A stretch of 64,000 nucleotides of DNA from Erythrobacter sp. EC-HK427 (GCF_902498745.1 NZ_LR701479.1:1430292-1494291), one strand, 5' to 3'. Positions 53,191-62,030 are shown, counted from the first letter of the stretch. Program-made: numbers and translations. The notes: a model not told the origin generated them from the sequence alone.

Positions 53191-53430
53191 GGGTCTTTGT
53201 GCGGCAGAAGCGGCGCTATAACGAGGGGTTGGGTGCGCTTCAAGGACAAGATTGCGCTGCGCACATTTAACGCCCGCACCCGTCTGGCTGCCGCATAATC
53301 GATTCAACTCACCGCAAAACCGATTCGCTTGGCCGAACATTCATTGCCGCTTCAGGCGCGAAGGACTCTGCTTGCGCGAGACGAATGTGTCCATGGGCAA
53401 GGGGCACCCACCAGTCGAGGGAATTTGGCG

Positions 53431-54252
53431 ATGCGATTCACACTCACCCGTTCGACACGCGCTTTTGCTGCGGGGCTGCTGGCGCCCTTGCTGGTGCTGG
53501 CCGCCGCGCCTGCCGCAGCGCAGATGCAGAGCATTGATCCTGACGATGTGATCGATGCCGATCTGATGGATAATCCCGGCACGACCGGCGGCAGCTATGA
53601 CAGCGGCTATTCGACCGAGGATGCCGCGCCGCGCTATGCCGAGGTCGAACCGCTGGACACCGCCACGCCGCGCGATCCTGATGCGCCCACCTTTGCGCAG
53701 GCTTGGGAGCAGGGCGGAACAGTCGACACTGTGCCCGCCGCGCCGGTGGAAACCGCTGCAGCCGATCCGACCACCTATAGCGAGGACGACCTGATTGGCG
53801 CCGCCGAAGATCTGTTCGGTGACGGGGCGGAAGGCATTGCCCGGCTGATCCAGAGCATTCTGGCCGATCAGGGCGAACCCAACGCCTATATCGTCGGGCG
53901 CGAGGCGGGCGGAGCGTTTGTCCTTGGCCTGCGCTATGGTTCGGGCACGCTGTTTCACCGCGTCGAAGGCAATATGCCGGTCTACTGGACGGGCCCCTCG
54001 ATCGGGTTTGACGCGGGCGCGAATGCGGGCAGCACCTTTGTGCTGGTCTACAACCTCTACGACACTGACGATCTGTATCAGCGCTTCCCCGCGGGCGAGG
54101 GGCAGGCCTATTTCGTCGGCGGGCTGAGCGCGAGCTATGTGCGTCGGGGGGACACCGTGCTGATCCCGATCCGTGTGGGCGCAGGGCTGCGGCTGGGGGT
54201 CAATGCGGGCTATATGCGCTTCTCGCGCGAGCAACGCTGGCTGCCTTTCTGA
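53431..54252 (+). CDS. EipA-family (DUF1134) envelope protein
   Basis: The 273-residue product has a signal peptide (about 1-31, ending PAAAQ), an acidic, low-complexity segment (about 35-120), and a C-terminal DUF1134 domain (about 125-273): EDDLIGAAEDLFGDGAEGIARLIQSILADQGEPNAYIVGREAGGAFVLGLRYGSGTL, then VYWTGPSIGFDAGANAGSTFVLVYNL. The family member EipA of Brucella is a periplasmic beta-barrel-like protein needed for envelope integrity. The ATG at 53431 is chosen because the signal peptide begins there. It follows the divergent tRNA-Ser by 240 bases. Confidence 0.87.
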   Translation: MRFTLTRSTRAFAAGLLAPLLVLAAAPAAAQMQSIDPDDVIDADLMDNPGTTGGSYDSGYSTEDAAPRYAEVEPLDTATPRDPDAPTFAQAWEQGGTVDTVPAAPVETAAADPTTYSEDDLIGAAEDLFGDGAEGIARLIQSILADQGEPNAYIVGREAGGAFVLGLRYGSGTLFHRVEGNMPVYWTGPSIGFDAGANAGSTFVLVYNLYDTDDLYQRFPAGEGQAYFVGGLSASYVRRGDTVLIPIRVGAGLRLGVNAGYMRFSREQRWLPF

Positions 54253-54344
54253 CGCCGCATACGTAATTATCGGTCGGAAAATCCGCACCGGCGGCAACGC
54301 CCGCCTTGCGGTAGGGCGGCGCGGGGGGCATTGAGCCTCGCATC

Positions 54345-55526
54345 ATGCTGAACCGACTCGAAGCCCAATCGCCCGACGCGCTGCTGGCGCTGATCAAGCT
54401 CTTCAACGCCGATCCCCGGCCCGACAAGATCGATCTGGGCGTGGGCGTCTATCGCACCGCTGATGGGGCCACACCGGTGTTCGCCGCGATCAAGGATGCC
54501 GAGGCCAGGCTGGTCGCCGAGCAGGCCAGCAAAAGCTATCTCGGCCCTGAAGGCGATATGGGGTTTGTGAACGGTCTGGTGCCGCATATTTTCGGCGATG
54601 CCACCCCCGCAGCCGGGCGGATGGACGGGATGCAGACCCCCGGCGGCACCGGCGCAGTACGGCTGGCACTGGCGCTGGCGAAAGCGGCGGGGGCGACCCG
54701 CGTGCTGATGGGCACGCCGAGCTGGCCCAACCACGCGCAGATCCTCGCCGACCTCGACCTCGAACTGGTCGGCTTCTCCCACGCGGCGAGCGATGGCAGT
54801 GCCGATATGGCGGCTTTGCGCAGTGCGCTCGCCAATGCGGGTGAGGGCGATGCGGTGCTGCTGCATGGCTGTTGCCACAACCCGACTGGTGTCGATTACA
54901 CCCATGCCGAATGGGACGAGATCGCGCAGCTCCTTTCGGACAGCCCCGTCCTGCCGGTGATCGACCTTGCCTATCAGGGGTTGGGCGATGGCATGGAGGA
55001 AGACGCCTATGGCGTGCGCGCGGTCACCAAAGCGTGCAGCGAAGTGCTGGTGGCCTATAGCTGCGACAAGAATTTCGGCCTCTACCGCGACCGTGTGGGG
55101 GCATTCTACGCGATTACCGGCGATGCCGAAGCGACCAAGCGCGCCATGTCCAACGCCGCCTCGCTCGCCCGCGCCAACTGGTCGATGCCGCCCGATCACG
55201 GCGGTGCGGCTGTGCGGCTGATTCTGGAGGACGCGGCGATGTCCGCCAAGTGGCAGGACGAGCTCGCATCGATGCGCGCACGCATCGCCGAAGTGCGCGC
55301 GGCTCTGGCAGCGGCCAGCAATGCGGGCGGCGTGAACCTTGAGCCGCTGGGGCGGCAGAAAGGAATGTTCGGGATGCTGCCGGTGAGCAAGGAACAGGTG
55401 CAGCGCCTGCGCGATGAACACGGCGTCTATATGGCGGGATCGGGCCGCATCAATGTGGCCGGGCTGACGCTGGGCAATATCGAGCAATTCATCGCTGCGC
55501 TGGCTGCCGTCACCGCAGAGGGGTGA
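54345..55526 (+). CDS. Aromatic/aspartate aminotransferase (TyrB-like)
   Basis: The 393-residue PLP enzyme of aminotransferase class I (subgroup Ia of AspC/TyrB) has the N-terminus FNADPRPDKIDLGVGVYRTADGATPVFAAIKDAE, TPGGTGAVRLAL, CCHNPTGVDYTHAEWDEI and the PLP lysine Lys242 in YSCDKNFGLYRDRVGAFY. It transfers amino groups between Asp/Tyr/Phe and 2-oxo acids. A small-protein gene follows after 64 bases. Ribosome-binding sequence is weak. Confidence 0.92.
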   Translation: MLNRLEAQSPDALLALIKLFNADPRPDKIDLGVGVYRTADGATPVFAAIKDAEARLVAEQASKSYLGPEGDMGFVNGLVPHIFGDATPAAGRMDGMQTPGGTGAVRLALALAKAAGATRVLMGTPSWPNHAQILADLDLELVGFSHAASDGSADMAALRSALANAGEGDAVLLHGCCHNPTGVDYTHAEWDEIAQLLSDSPVLPVIDLAYQGLGDGMEEDAYGVRAVTKACSEVLVAYSCDKNFGLYRDRVGAFYAITGDAEATKRAMSNAASLARANWSMPPDHGGAAVRLILEDAAMSAKWQDELASMRARIAEVRAALAAASNAGGVNLEPLGRQKGMFGMLPVSKEQVQRLRDEHGVYMAGSGRINVAGLTLGNIEQFIAALAAVTAEG

Positions 55527-55590
55527 GGGGCAGGCTTGCCCCGAACTTGTAAAATCGCTTACGCTTGCCCCTGCAAAGGAGGCGAAAGCT

Positions 55591-55842
55591 ATGACGGCAT
55601 CACCCGAGGATGACTACGGCGCGCTGGTGGGCTGGACGACACTGGAACAGGGCGACCGGTTCACCCTGCGCCTGCAGAGCGTGCGCAAGCCGCCGCCGCA
55701 TGGAGAAGACGACGTGCATTCGCACTATTTCCTGATGGATCGGCAACAGGCGGCGCTGCTGGCCAACAATCTGTTCGAAATCGCGCGCCAGTCACCGCCC
55801 GACCCGCGTTCGCGCGGGCTCATCAAAAAGCTGTTCGGATAG
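55591..55842 (+). CDS. Small conserved-looking protein, function unknown
   Basis: The 83-residue protein starts after AAAGGAGG. It has no signal peptide or membrane helix. The pattern YGALVGWTTLEQGDRFTLRLQSVRKPP, HSHYFLMDRQQAALLANNLFEIA and a basic C-terminus RSRGLIKKLFG suggests a compact beta-helix fold. Its stop is followed immediately by the GTG of the acetyltransferase, so the two are translationally coupled. No function is assigned. Confidence 0.7.
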   Translation: MTASPEDDYGALVGWTTLEQGDRFTLRLQSVRKPPPHGEDDVHSHYFLMDRQQAALLANNLFEIARQSPPDPRSRGLIKKLFG

Positions 55843-56391
55843 GTGGATCGTCAACCGCATCTGGAAGGTGATCTGGTCGCGTTGCGTCCGCTGCAACCGG
55901 ATGATTGGGACGCGCTGTTTGCCATCGCTTCGCAGCGCGAAATCTGGGCGATGCATCCGGCGCATAACCGCTGGCAGGAGCCGGTGTTTCGCGCCTTCTT
56001 TGCTGATGCGCTGGCACAGGGCGGGGCACTGGCGGTGATTGCCCGGGCGAGCGGCGCGTTGATCGGCTCCTCGCGCTTCCAAGGCTATGATCCCGCCGCA
56101 GGCGGTTCGCTGGAAATCGGGTGGACATTTCTCGGCCAGGCCTATTGGGGGCGCGGCTACAACCGCGAGATGAAGCGGCTGATGCTGGCCCATGCCTTCA
56201 CAAGCGTCGAACGGGTGGATTTCCACGTCGGCGAGGGCAATTGGCGCAGCCGCCGTGCGCTGGCGAATATCGGCGCATGGCTTGACGAGAGCCGTACCGA
56301 GGATGTTGATGTGCCCGGCATCGGCACCGTGCGGCACCTGTTCTACGTGATCGACCGCGCGGGCTTTGCCGGCGGGCCGCTGGCAGCTTAG
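55843..56391 (+). CDS. GNAT family N-acetyltransferase
   Basis: The 182-residue product begins with GTG directly after the preceding TAG. It matches the RimJ/RimL-like acetyltransferase group: LEGDLVALRPLQPDDWDALFAIAS at the N-terminus, LEIGWTFLGQAYWGRGYNREMKRLMLAHAFTS with the acetyl-CoA loop at about 97-128, and RVDFHVGEGNWRSRRALANIGA. The substrate may be a protein N-terminus or a small molecule. It is convergent with ribE with 1 base between stops. Confidence 0.87.
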   Translation: MDRQPHLEGDLVALRPLQPDDWDALFAIASQREIWAMHPAHNRWQEPVFRAFFADALAQGGALAVIARASGALIGSSRFQGYDPAAGGSLEIGWTFLGQAYWGRGYNREMKRLMLAHAFTSVERVDFHVGEGNWRSRRALANIGAWLDESRTEDVDVPGIGTVRHLFYVIDRAGFAGGPLAA

Positions 56392-56392
56392 T

Positions 56393-57010
56393 CTAGCTTC
56401 TCAGCGCCTGCATCCGGTGCAGGTAGCGCGCGATAGTGTCGACTTCCAGATTGACCTGGTGGCCCTGGCTCAGCTCGCCCAAAGTCGTCATCTCTTCGGT
56501 GTGCGGGATGATGTTGAGGTGGAAATGCACGCTGCTATCCTCGCGGTCGTCCACCTTGTTCACGGTCAGCGACACGCCATCGACCGTGATCGAGCCCTTT
56601 TCGGCGATAAATGGTGCGAGCGGTGCGGGTGCTTCGATCACCACGTGCATCGAATCGCCGATGGGCTCCCAGTCCACCACCTTGCCCACCGCATCGACAT
56701 GGCCGGTGACGATATGCCCGCCCAATTCGTCGCCGATCCGCAAGCTCGGTTCGAGGTTCAGCGTGCCGCCTTCGCGCCACATATTGCGCGCGGTGCGGGA
56801 GACGGTTTCGGCCGAGAGATCGACGCTGAAATGCGCTTCTCCCGCAACGCCGCCTTTCTCCACCACGGTCAGGCACACGCCCGAACAGGCGATGCTCGCG
56901 CCGATGGCGATGCTGGCAGGATCGAACGGGCAGGCGATGCGCAGCCGCAGGTCGCCGCGCTGTTCTGCGTGCTCGATAGTGCCGATGGCGGTGATGATTC
57001 CGGTGAACAT
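56393..57010 (-). CDS. ribE: Riboflavin synthase alpha subunit
   Basis: The 205-residue enzyme dismutates two 6,7-dimethyl-8-ribityllumazine molecules to riboflavin. It has the typical start MFTGIITAIGTI and two internally related lumazine-binding repeats: ASIACSGVCLTVV (about 37-49) and the partner KGSITVDGVSLTVNKV in the second half; GGHIVTGHVDAVG joins them. The start at 57010 is set by the invariant MFTGI. It lies 10 bases after ribD on the same strand. Confidence 0.95.
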   Translation of the reverse strand: MFTGIITAIGTIEHAEQRGDLRLRIACPFDPASIAIGASIACSGVCLTVVEKGGVAGEAHFSVDLSAETVSRTARNMWREGGTLNLEPSLRIGDELGGHIVTGHVDAVGKVVDWEPIGDSMHVVIEAPAPLAPFIAEKGSITVDGVSLTVNKVDDREDSSVHFHLNIIPHTEEMTTLGELSQGHQVNLEVDTIARYLHRMQALRS

Positions 57011-57020
57011 GGGTCGAGCC

Positions 57021-57989
57021 TTAGCGGGTTCGGGAATAGATTTCGAGCGTATCTGCGCCAAGGTTGCGCGCGTCCTCGCGCTGCCACCGGCCATGCGCGC
57101 TGGCAAGCCCGGCAAGCCCGATATCGCCAATGCCCGCGATGCCGCCGCCGATGATGACGGGGGCGCGATAGATCAGCAGGCGATCAACCAGATCGGCGGC
57201 AAGAAACGCGGCTGCGGTCTGCGCGCCGCCTTCGATGAAGAGGTAGCGTATGTCCGCCAGTTCGCGCACGGCTTCGGGTGATGCGAGCGCGCGCCAGCCT
57301 GCGGGCGATGCACCGCGTGTCAGCACGAGGCGCTGCGGCGAACGGCCTTCCAGCCCCGGCAAGCGCACATCAAGGCGCGGCTTGTCCGCTCGCAGCGTGC
57401 CGCCGCCCACCAGAATCGCATCGGCTCGCGCCCGTTCGCGGTGGGTATGCGCCCGCGACGCCTCGCCGGTAATCCACCGGCTCTCGCCGCTCGCCATGGC
57501 GATGCACCCGTCGAGCGACAACGCGAGTTTGAGCGTGATATGCTGGCGGCCAAGCGTCAGCCATGCCTCGTGTCCGCCCAGCCCGAGTGCGGAAGCCGCC
57601 AGCCCCGCTTCGTCAACCTGCACGCCCGCTTCCCGCAGCCGCGCCATCCCTGCGCCTGCGGTGCGCGGATCGGGGTCGCGCATTCCGATCACCACGCGGG
57701 CGAGTCCCGCCTCGGCCACCAGATCGGCGCAGGCCGGGCCGCGCTCCGAGCGGTGGGCGCATGGCTCCAGCGTGACATACATCGCCGCGCCCTTGGCCTG
57801 TTCGCCCGCCATTGCGAGCGCCACCGCCTCGGCATGGGGACGTCCGCCCGGTTGCGTCCAGCCGCGCCCTGCCACCACGCCGTCCCGCACGATGATCGCG
57901 CCGACACCGGGATTGGGGGAAGCGAGGGGCCGCGCGCGCTCTGCTAGCGATGCCGCTGCGGCGAGCCAGCGCGTGTCGCCAGCCGCCAC
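57021..57989 (-). CDS. ribD: Riboflavin biosynthesis deaminase/reductase RibD
   Basis: The 322-residue bifunctional protein has an N-terminal cytidine-deaminase-like domain with the zinc site His52-Ala-Glu54 and PCAHRSERGPAC (Cys77, Cys87), and a C-terminal reductase domain (about 145-322; HITLKLALSLDGCIAMASGESRWITG). It converts the GTP-cyclohydrolase product into the ribitylamino-uracil. I start it at GTG 57989, two bases after the upstream stop; a TTG at 58013 would add eight residues and overlap. ribE follows. Confidence 0.92.
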   Translation of the reverse strand: MAAGDTRWLAAAASLAERARPLASPNPGVGAIIVRDGVVAGRGWTQPGGRPHAEAVALAMAGEQAKGAAMYVTLEPCAHRSERGPACADLVAEAGLARVVIGMRDPDPRTAGAGMARLREAGVQVDEAGLAASALGLGGHEAWLTLGRQHITLKLALSLDGCIAMASGESRWITGEASRAHTHRERARADAILVGGGTLRADKPRLDVRLPGLEGRSPQRLVLTRGASPAGWRALASPEAVRELADIRYLFIEGGAQTAAAFLAADLVDRLLIYRAPVIIGGGIAGIGDIGLAGLASAHGRWQREDARNLGADTLEIYSRTR

Positions 57990-57991
57990 GG

Positions 57992-58462
57992 TCAGCCCGC
58001 TGCGCGCGCGCAATATTCGGCGATGGAGAGTTGCAACTCCTCTCCCGTCGGCTCGCTGCCGCCGCCTGCCACGGCCTCCGCCTGCTCACGCCGCTCGGCT
58101 TCCTCGACCATCGAATCGACATCGACAAACGTCGCCTCGCCCAGCGCGCGATAGATATCACGGCGCAGTTCGGCACGCTCTTCCAGCCGCGCGGCGATGG
58201 CGTCCTGCAATTCCTGGTTCGCGCAATTCTCGGCGATGATCTCCGCCTCGGTGCGGTCTTCATCGAGCGTGGAGATGTAGATCAGATCGGGGGCGCGCGG
58301 CACGATCCGCGTGCCTTCGGGCACGAACAGCATGAATATGGCAAAGGTCGCGGCGCAAGCGACGCCGAGGATCGGCCAACGATGCGGCGTGGGTTCACCC
58401 CAGACATGGGTAAAATCCTTGACCGCGCGGAACGGCGAAATGCGGCGGAAGAAGTCCTTCAT
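57992..58462 (-). CDS. Membrane-anchored protein of unknown function
   Basis: Not recognised. The 156-residue product has one transmembrane helix (about 30-48, WPILGVACAATFAIFMLFV) with a short cytoplasmic N-terminus. A soluble, acidic, helical C-terminal part (about 70-156) has two cysteines (ENCANQEL, EYCARAAG) and a stretch rich in Glu, Arg and Ala. It lies between the YgjP-like gene and ribD, nearly touching ribD. Confidence 0.65.
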   Translation of the reverse strand: MKDFFRRISPFRAVKDFTHVWGEPTPHRWPILGVACAATFAIFMLFVPEGTRIVPRAPDLIYISTLDEDRTEAEIIAENCANQELQDAIAARLEERAELRRDIYRALGEATFVDVDSMVEEAERREQAEAVAGGGSEPTGEELQLSIAEYCARAAG

Positions 58463-58505
58463 GGCGCGCTAGATAGGCGGTTGCGGGCGGCTGCGCCAGT
58501 GGGCG

Positions 58506-59243
58506 CTAACCGAACAGCGCATAGAGCCCGCGCCCCTCCGCCTTGAGCCAGCCATCGGCGGCGGCGAGATCGCCTTCGTAAAGCCGCGCCAGCTCGGCAT
58601 AGAACGCGGGCGAATGGTCGAAATGGGTGAGATGCGCGACTTCATGCGCGACGACCGAGCGGCGGACATGCGGCGGGGCCATCACCAGCCGCCAGTTGAT
58701 GCGGATGCACGCGCCGTTCTGGCGCCGCTCGCTGGAGCATGACCCCCAGCGCCGCTGCGCGCGCGACAGCCGCAGGTCGGGTTGGGGGAGACTGGCTCTG
58801 GCGCAATAATCGGCAAGATCGCTTTGCAGCAAGGCGAGCGCCTCTGCCTCCAGCCAGCGGCGCAGGCGCGCGGCCAGCAACTCTTGCGGCCCGCCGGTGT
58901 GGAGCAGCTTGCCCTCGCGCCGCACCTTGCGGGTGCCGGTGGCAGACCAGCGCAGCGTCAGGCTCTCGCCGCAGAAAGGCAGCACGGTGCCATCGCCCAG
59001 CGCCACGGGCTGCGGCACTTTGGCAAGCTGGGTTTCGATCCACGCGCTGCGCGCGCTGGCGAAGGAGAGCGCATCGAGCGTGCGGCCCCATTGCGGCATG
59101 GAAATGCGCAATTCGCTGCCATCGGGCGCAAGCCGCATCGTCAGCCGCCGTGCGCGCGGATGGCGGCGGATGGCAATCGGCAGGTTGCGCCCGGCAATCT
59201 CTACGCTGGGATGCTGGTGATCGCGGCGCAACCAGTCGAGCAT
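58506..59243 (-). CDS. YgjP-like (DUF45) metal-dependent hydrolase
   Basis: The 245-residue product has the zinc-protease motif HEVAH in VVAHEVAHLTHFDHSPAFYAEL at about 200-222, preceded by LSRAQRRWGSCSSERRQNGACIRINWRLVMAPP, the standard DUF45/YgjP signature. Members are predicted metallohydrolases related to wss-type WLM peptidases, with substrates not settled. The gene starts at the base before the YcgN stop, so translation is coupled. Confidence 0.88.
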   Translation of the reverse strand: MLDWLRRDHQHPSVEIAGRNLPIAIRRHPRARRLTMRLAPDGSELRISMPQWGRTLDALSFASARSAWIETQLAKVPQPVALGDGTVLPFCGESLTLRWSATGTRKVRREGKLLHTGGPQELLAARLRRWLEAEALALLQSDLADYCARASLPQPDLRLSRAQRRWGSCSSERRQNGACIRINWRLVMAPPHVRRSVVAHEVAHLTHFDHSPAFYAELARLYEGDLAAADGWLKAEGRGLYALFG

Positions 59244-59684
59244 CTACAGCTCCCAGTCGACAATGTGGTGCTCCAGCGGTCCCGCTACCGTCTCGCACAC
59301 GCAGCGCCCCGCAATGCTCGCGCCCGCCTCGATCATCGTGTCGCGGCTGCCGGTGAGCAGATAATGCCATTCGGGCAAGGGATCGCCATCTGCGCGCACG
59401 CGATAGGCACAGGTCTTGGGCAACCAGCGCACTTCGCGCACCAGCTTGGGCGTCAGGCGCAGGCAATCGGGCACAAAGGCCTTGCGATGGGCATAGTCAC
59501 GGCAACGCGCGGTGCCGGTATCGAGCAGCTTGCACGCGACATTGGTATCGAGAATTTCGCCGGTATCGTCATCCTCGATCTTGTGCAGGCAGCACCTGCC
59601 GCAGCCGTCGCATAACGCTTCCCATTCGGGACGGGTGAGCTCGCCCAGCTCCAGTTCCCAAAACCGCTCCCTCACCGCACCCAC
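59244..59684 (-). CDS. YcgN family cysteine-cluster protein
   Basis: The 146-residue product matches UPF0260/YcgN: FWELELGELTRPEWEALCDGCGRCCLHKIEDDDTGEI, then NVACKLLD, CRDYAHRK, VPDCLRLTP, LPKTCAYRV, GRCVCE. The cysteine pattern implies metal or Fe-S binding, but the family lacks a proven role. It uses a GTG start and overlaps the SCO gene by 13 bases. The SCO-YcgN-YgjP order suggests shared expression. Confidence 0.9.
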   Translation of the reverse strand: MGAVRERFWELELGELTRPEWEALCDGCGRCCLHKIEDDDTGEILDTNVACKLLDTGTARCRDYAHRKAFVPDCLRLTPKLVREVRWLPKTCAYRVRADGDPLPEWHYLLTGSRDTMIEAGASIAGRCVCETVAGPLEHHIVDWEL

Positions 59685-60277
59685 TTTTCAAGCTCGGCAG
59701 CAACCGCTTCGGGCGACTGGTCGACGGGCAGCAGCGCCATCGGCTGGCCTTCACGGTCGACCAGATAGCCGAGCCGTGTGTGATCCATCAGATAATCGCC
59801 GCGCGCGTTCGGCTCCTGCTGGCTGTATTGCACGAAATAATTGCCCGCCGCCGCGGCAATCGCTTCGGGCGAACCGGTGAGGCCGATCAGATCTTCGGAG
59901 AAGCCGCTGGTCCATTCCGCGATCACTTCGGGCGTGTCGCGGGCGGGGTCTATCGTGATGAAAATCGGCTGGATTTGTCCGGCAAATTCGGGATTGGCTT
60001 CCTCGAACGATTCGAGCCCGCGCACCATCTTGGCCATGTCGAACGGGCAGATATCGGGGCAATAGGCATAGCCGAAATAGACCATCTGGTAGCGTCCGGC
60101 GAAATCCTCGCTGGAGACGGTTTGCCCTTGCGCATCCTGCAATTCGAACCCCCCGACCACGGCGGAATCGTAAAGCGGCGGGATTTCGGCAGGCGCGTTG
60201 CTGCACGCCGCCACAAAGGCGAGCGCAGCAAGGCTTGCAATCCGGTATAATCGTGCAAACATGGTGGCTCTATTCAT
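59672..60277 (-). CDS. SCO1/SenC family copper chaperone lipoprotein
   Basis: The 201-residue product has a lipoprotein signal with lipobox VAAC (Cys25) and a thioredoxin-like SCO domain. The copper-binding CxxxC is Cys73-Pro-Asp-Ile-Cys77 (YFGYAYCPDICPFD), with the third ligand His in YLMDHTRLGYLV. Such proteins help assemble the CuA site of cytochrome c oxidase in the periplasm. ATG 60277 or 60262 may be the start. It is the first gene of the minus-strand run leading to ribE. Confidence 0.92.
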   Translation of the reverse strand: MNRATMFARLYRIASLAALAFVAACSNAPAEIPPLYDSAVVGGFELQDAQGQTVSSEDFAGRYQMVYFGYAYCPDICPFDMAKMVRGLESFEEANPEFAGQIQPIFITIDPARDTPEVIAEWTSGFSEDLIGLTGSPEAIAAAAGNYFVQYSQQEPNARGDYLMDHTRLGYLVDREGQPMALLPVDQSPEAVAAELEKWVR

Positions 60278-60366
60278 GGTCTGCTAACACGGGCTATTCA
60301 AGGTGCGCGCCAATGCCAGGGGGCAGTTTCGCGCAGATTTTTCAGGCAATAGGAGGCCGGAAGGCC

Positions 60367-60981
60367 ATGGTCGCTCTTCGTAAATTCATCGCAATCACCA
60401 CCGCAGGCCTTGCGCTGGCGGTGTCGAGCCCGGCGGCGGCGCAATTCTATTCCGAAGGGTATGAATTCCTCGAAGCCGTGCGCGAACGCAACGGCACCGA
60501 TGCGACCGAGATGCTCAACCAGCCGGGCACCACGGTGATCAATGCGCGCGATGTCTCCAGCGGCGAAACAGGGCTGCATATCGTGGTAGGGCGGCAGGAT
60601 GCGACCTGGACGCGCTGGCTGCTGCAGGAAGGGGCCAACCCCAATATCGCCGACAGCCGCGGGCGGATGCCGCTGCACGTTGCCATCGAAGTCGGCTTTC
60701 TGGAAGGCGTGGAGATTTTGCTGCGGCGCGGTGCGCGGGTGGATGTGGTGAACAGCGTGGGCGAAACGCCGCTGATCTCCGCTGTGCTCGCGCGCAATGT
60801 CGACCTGATGGAAATCCTGCTGGAAGGCGGGGCCGATCCTGATCGCACCGACAATACCGGTCGCAGCGCGCGCGATTATGCCCTCCAGTCGGGTGTGCCG
60901 CCGCGCATTCTCGCCACGATCGAGGAAAACGAAACCGAAAATGCCGGCGGCGATGGCCGGATTTACGGCCCGGTCTTCTGA
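60367..60981 (+). CDS. Secreted ankyrin-repeat protein
   Basis: The 204-residue product (start at ATG 60367, GGAGG upstream) has a signal peptide (about 1-26, SSPAAAQ) and about four ankyrin repeats (about 40-180: GLHIVVGRQDATWTRWLLQEGANPNIADSRGRMPLHVAIEVGFLEGVEILLRRGARVDVVNSVGETPLISAVLARNVDLMEILLEGGADPDRTDNTGRSARDYAL). It is a periplasmic protein-binding scaffold. coq9 follows after 31 bases, perhaps in the same transcript. Confidence 0.88.
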   Translation: MVALRKFIAITTAGLALAVSSPAAAQFYSEGYEFLEAVRERNGTDATEMLNQPGTTVINARDVSSGETGLHIVVGRQDATWTRWLLQEGANPNIADSRGRMPLHVAIEVGFLEGVEILLRRGARVDVVNSVGETPLISAVLARNVDLMEILLEGGADPDRTDNTGRSARDYALQSGVPPRILATIEENETENAGGDGRIYGPVF

Positions 60982-61012
60982 TCGGGGCTGGGCGCGCGGG
61001 AAGGACAAATGC

Positions 61013-61690
61013 ATGACTGATGTGGCCGACGATCTGACGCTGGACGAAGTGCGCATCGCGCTTGCGCCCGAAATTGCCATGGCCGCGATGTTTGACGGGT
61101 GGAGCGAGGCCGCGCTCGACGCCGCTGCCGACAACGCAGGGATCGACCCGGCGATTGCGCGCCTCGCCTTTCCCGCCGGCGGACGGGGCAGCCGCGCGAT
61201 GGACATGATCGATGCGTGGATCGCCTCTATCGACGCGCGCATGGCGGAAGAATTTGCCGATGGCCGGCTGGGCAATATGTCCATCCGCCAGCGCATCCGC
61301 AGCCTCGTCTGGTTCCGGCTGGAAGCGATTGCCGGGCTGGAAGAAGCACTCGCGCGCGCAGTAACGGTGCAGGCCATGCCGCAGAACGTTGCCGCCGCGA
61401 TGAAGCAGGGCTGGCGTAGCGCGGATACAATGTGGCGGCTCGCGGGGGATACCGCGACCGATTACAACCACTACACCAAACGCGCGATCCTCGCCTCGAT
61501 CTATGCGGCGACGCTGGCGGTGTGGAAGAGCGATGAGAGCGAGGACAAGGCCGACACCGCCGCCTTCCTCGATCGCCGCATCGACGGGGTGATGCAGTTC
61601 GAAAAAGTGAAAGCACAATTCCTCGGCAAGGATCGCGAACATTTCGATGTCGCCCGCTTCCTCGGGCGGCTGCGTTATCCGCAGGGGTAA
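61013..61690 (+). CDS. COQ9 family ubiquinone biosynthesis protein
   Basis: The 225-residue product matches COQ9: TLDEVRIALAPEIAMAAMFDGWSEAALDAAADNAGIDPAIARLAFPAG at the N-terminus (TetR-like helical fold) and the C-terminal lipid-binding region TVQAMPQNVAAAMKQGWRSADTMWRLAGDTATDYNHYTKRAILASIYAATLAVWKSD. COQ9 presents polyprenyl intermediates to COQ7-type hydroxylases. An AAGGA sequence precedes the ATG at 61013. Confidence 0.93.
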   Translation: MTDVADDLTLDEVRIALAPEIAMAAMFDGWSEAALDAAADNAGIDPAIARLAFPAGGRGSRAMDMIDAWIASIDARMAEEFADGRLGNMSIRQRIRSLVWFRLEAIAGLEEALARAVTVQAMPQNVAAAMKQGWRSADTMWRLAGDTATDYNHYTKRAILASIYAATLAVWKSDESEDKADTAAFLDRRIDGVMQFEKVKAQFLGKDREHFDVARFLGRLRYPQG

Positions 61691-61719
61691 CATCCGTTCA
61701 ATATGAGCGGATTTTCCTA

Positions 61720-61739
61720 TTGATAATGAGTTGCAATTA
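61720..61739. promoter_or_regulatory. Fur-box-like sequence upstream of feoA
   Basis: TTGATAATGAGTTGCAATTA resembles the 7-1-7 Fur operator (TGATAAT-G-AGTTGCA) of alphaproteobacteria. It sits about 30-45 bases before the feoA start, which fits iron-responsive repression of feoAB. Confidence 0.65.
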
Positions 61740-61766
61740 CGCGAACACCATGGCACGGCGCGAGGC

Positions 61767-62030
61767 GTGACACAGCTTGCCGATTCACCTGTAACGCTCG
61801 ATACGCTCGCCCCGCTCGACCGGGCCGAGATCATGTCCGTTGATTGGGCCGCGCTCGCCCCCGATGAAGGCAAGCGCCTGCGCGCGCTGGGCATCGATAC
61901 CGGGGCGAGGGTGGCTATCGCCCATCGCGGCGTCTTCTTCGGCAAGGATCCCATCGCGCTGCTGGTCGGCCGCACCACGATTGCCGTGCGCCGCGTCCAT
62001 GCGCGGGCGATGCAGGTGGTGAAGCTGTGA
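61767..62030 (+). CDS. feoA: Ferrous iron transport protein A
   Basis: The 87-residue product is an SH3-like FeoA: VTLDTLAPLDRAEIMSVDW, EGKRLRALGIDTGARVAIAHRGVFFGKDPIALLVGRTTIAVRRVHARAMQV. It assists FeoB. The start is put at GTG 61767 because an upstream TTG at 61731 overlaps the Fur box; the Shine-Dalgarno is weak (GAGG), so the start is uncertain. Its stop overlaps the feoB GTG by 4 bases. Confidence 0.85.
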   Translation: MTQLADSPVTLDTLAPLDRAEIMSVDWAALAPDEGKRLRALGIDTGARVAIAHRGVFFGKDPIALLVGRTTIAVRRVHARAMQVVKL

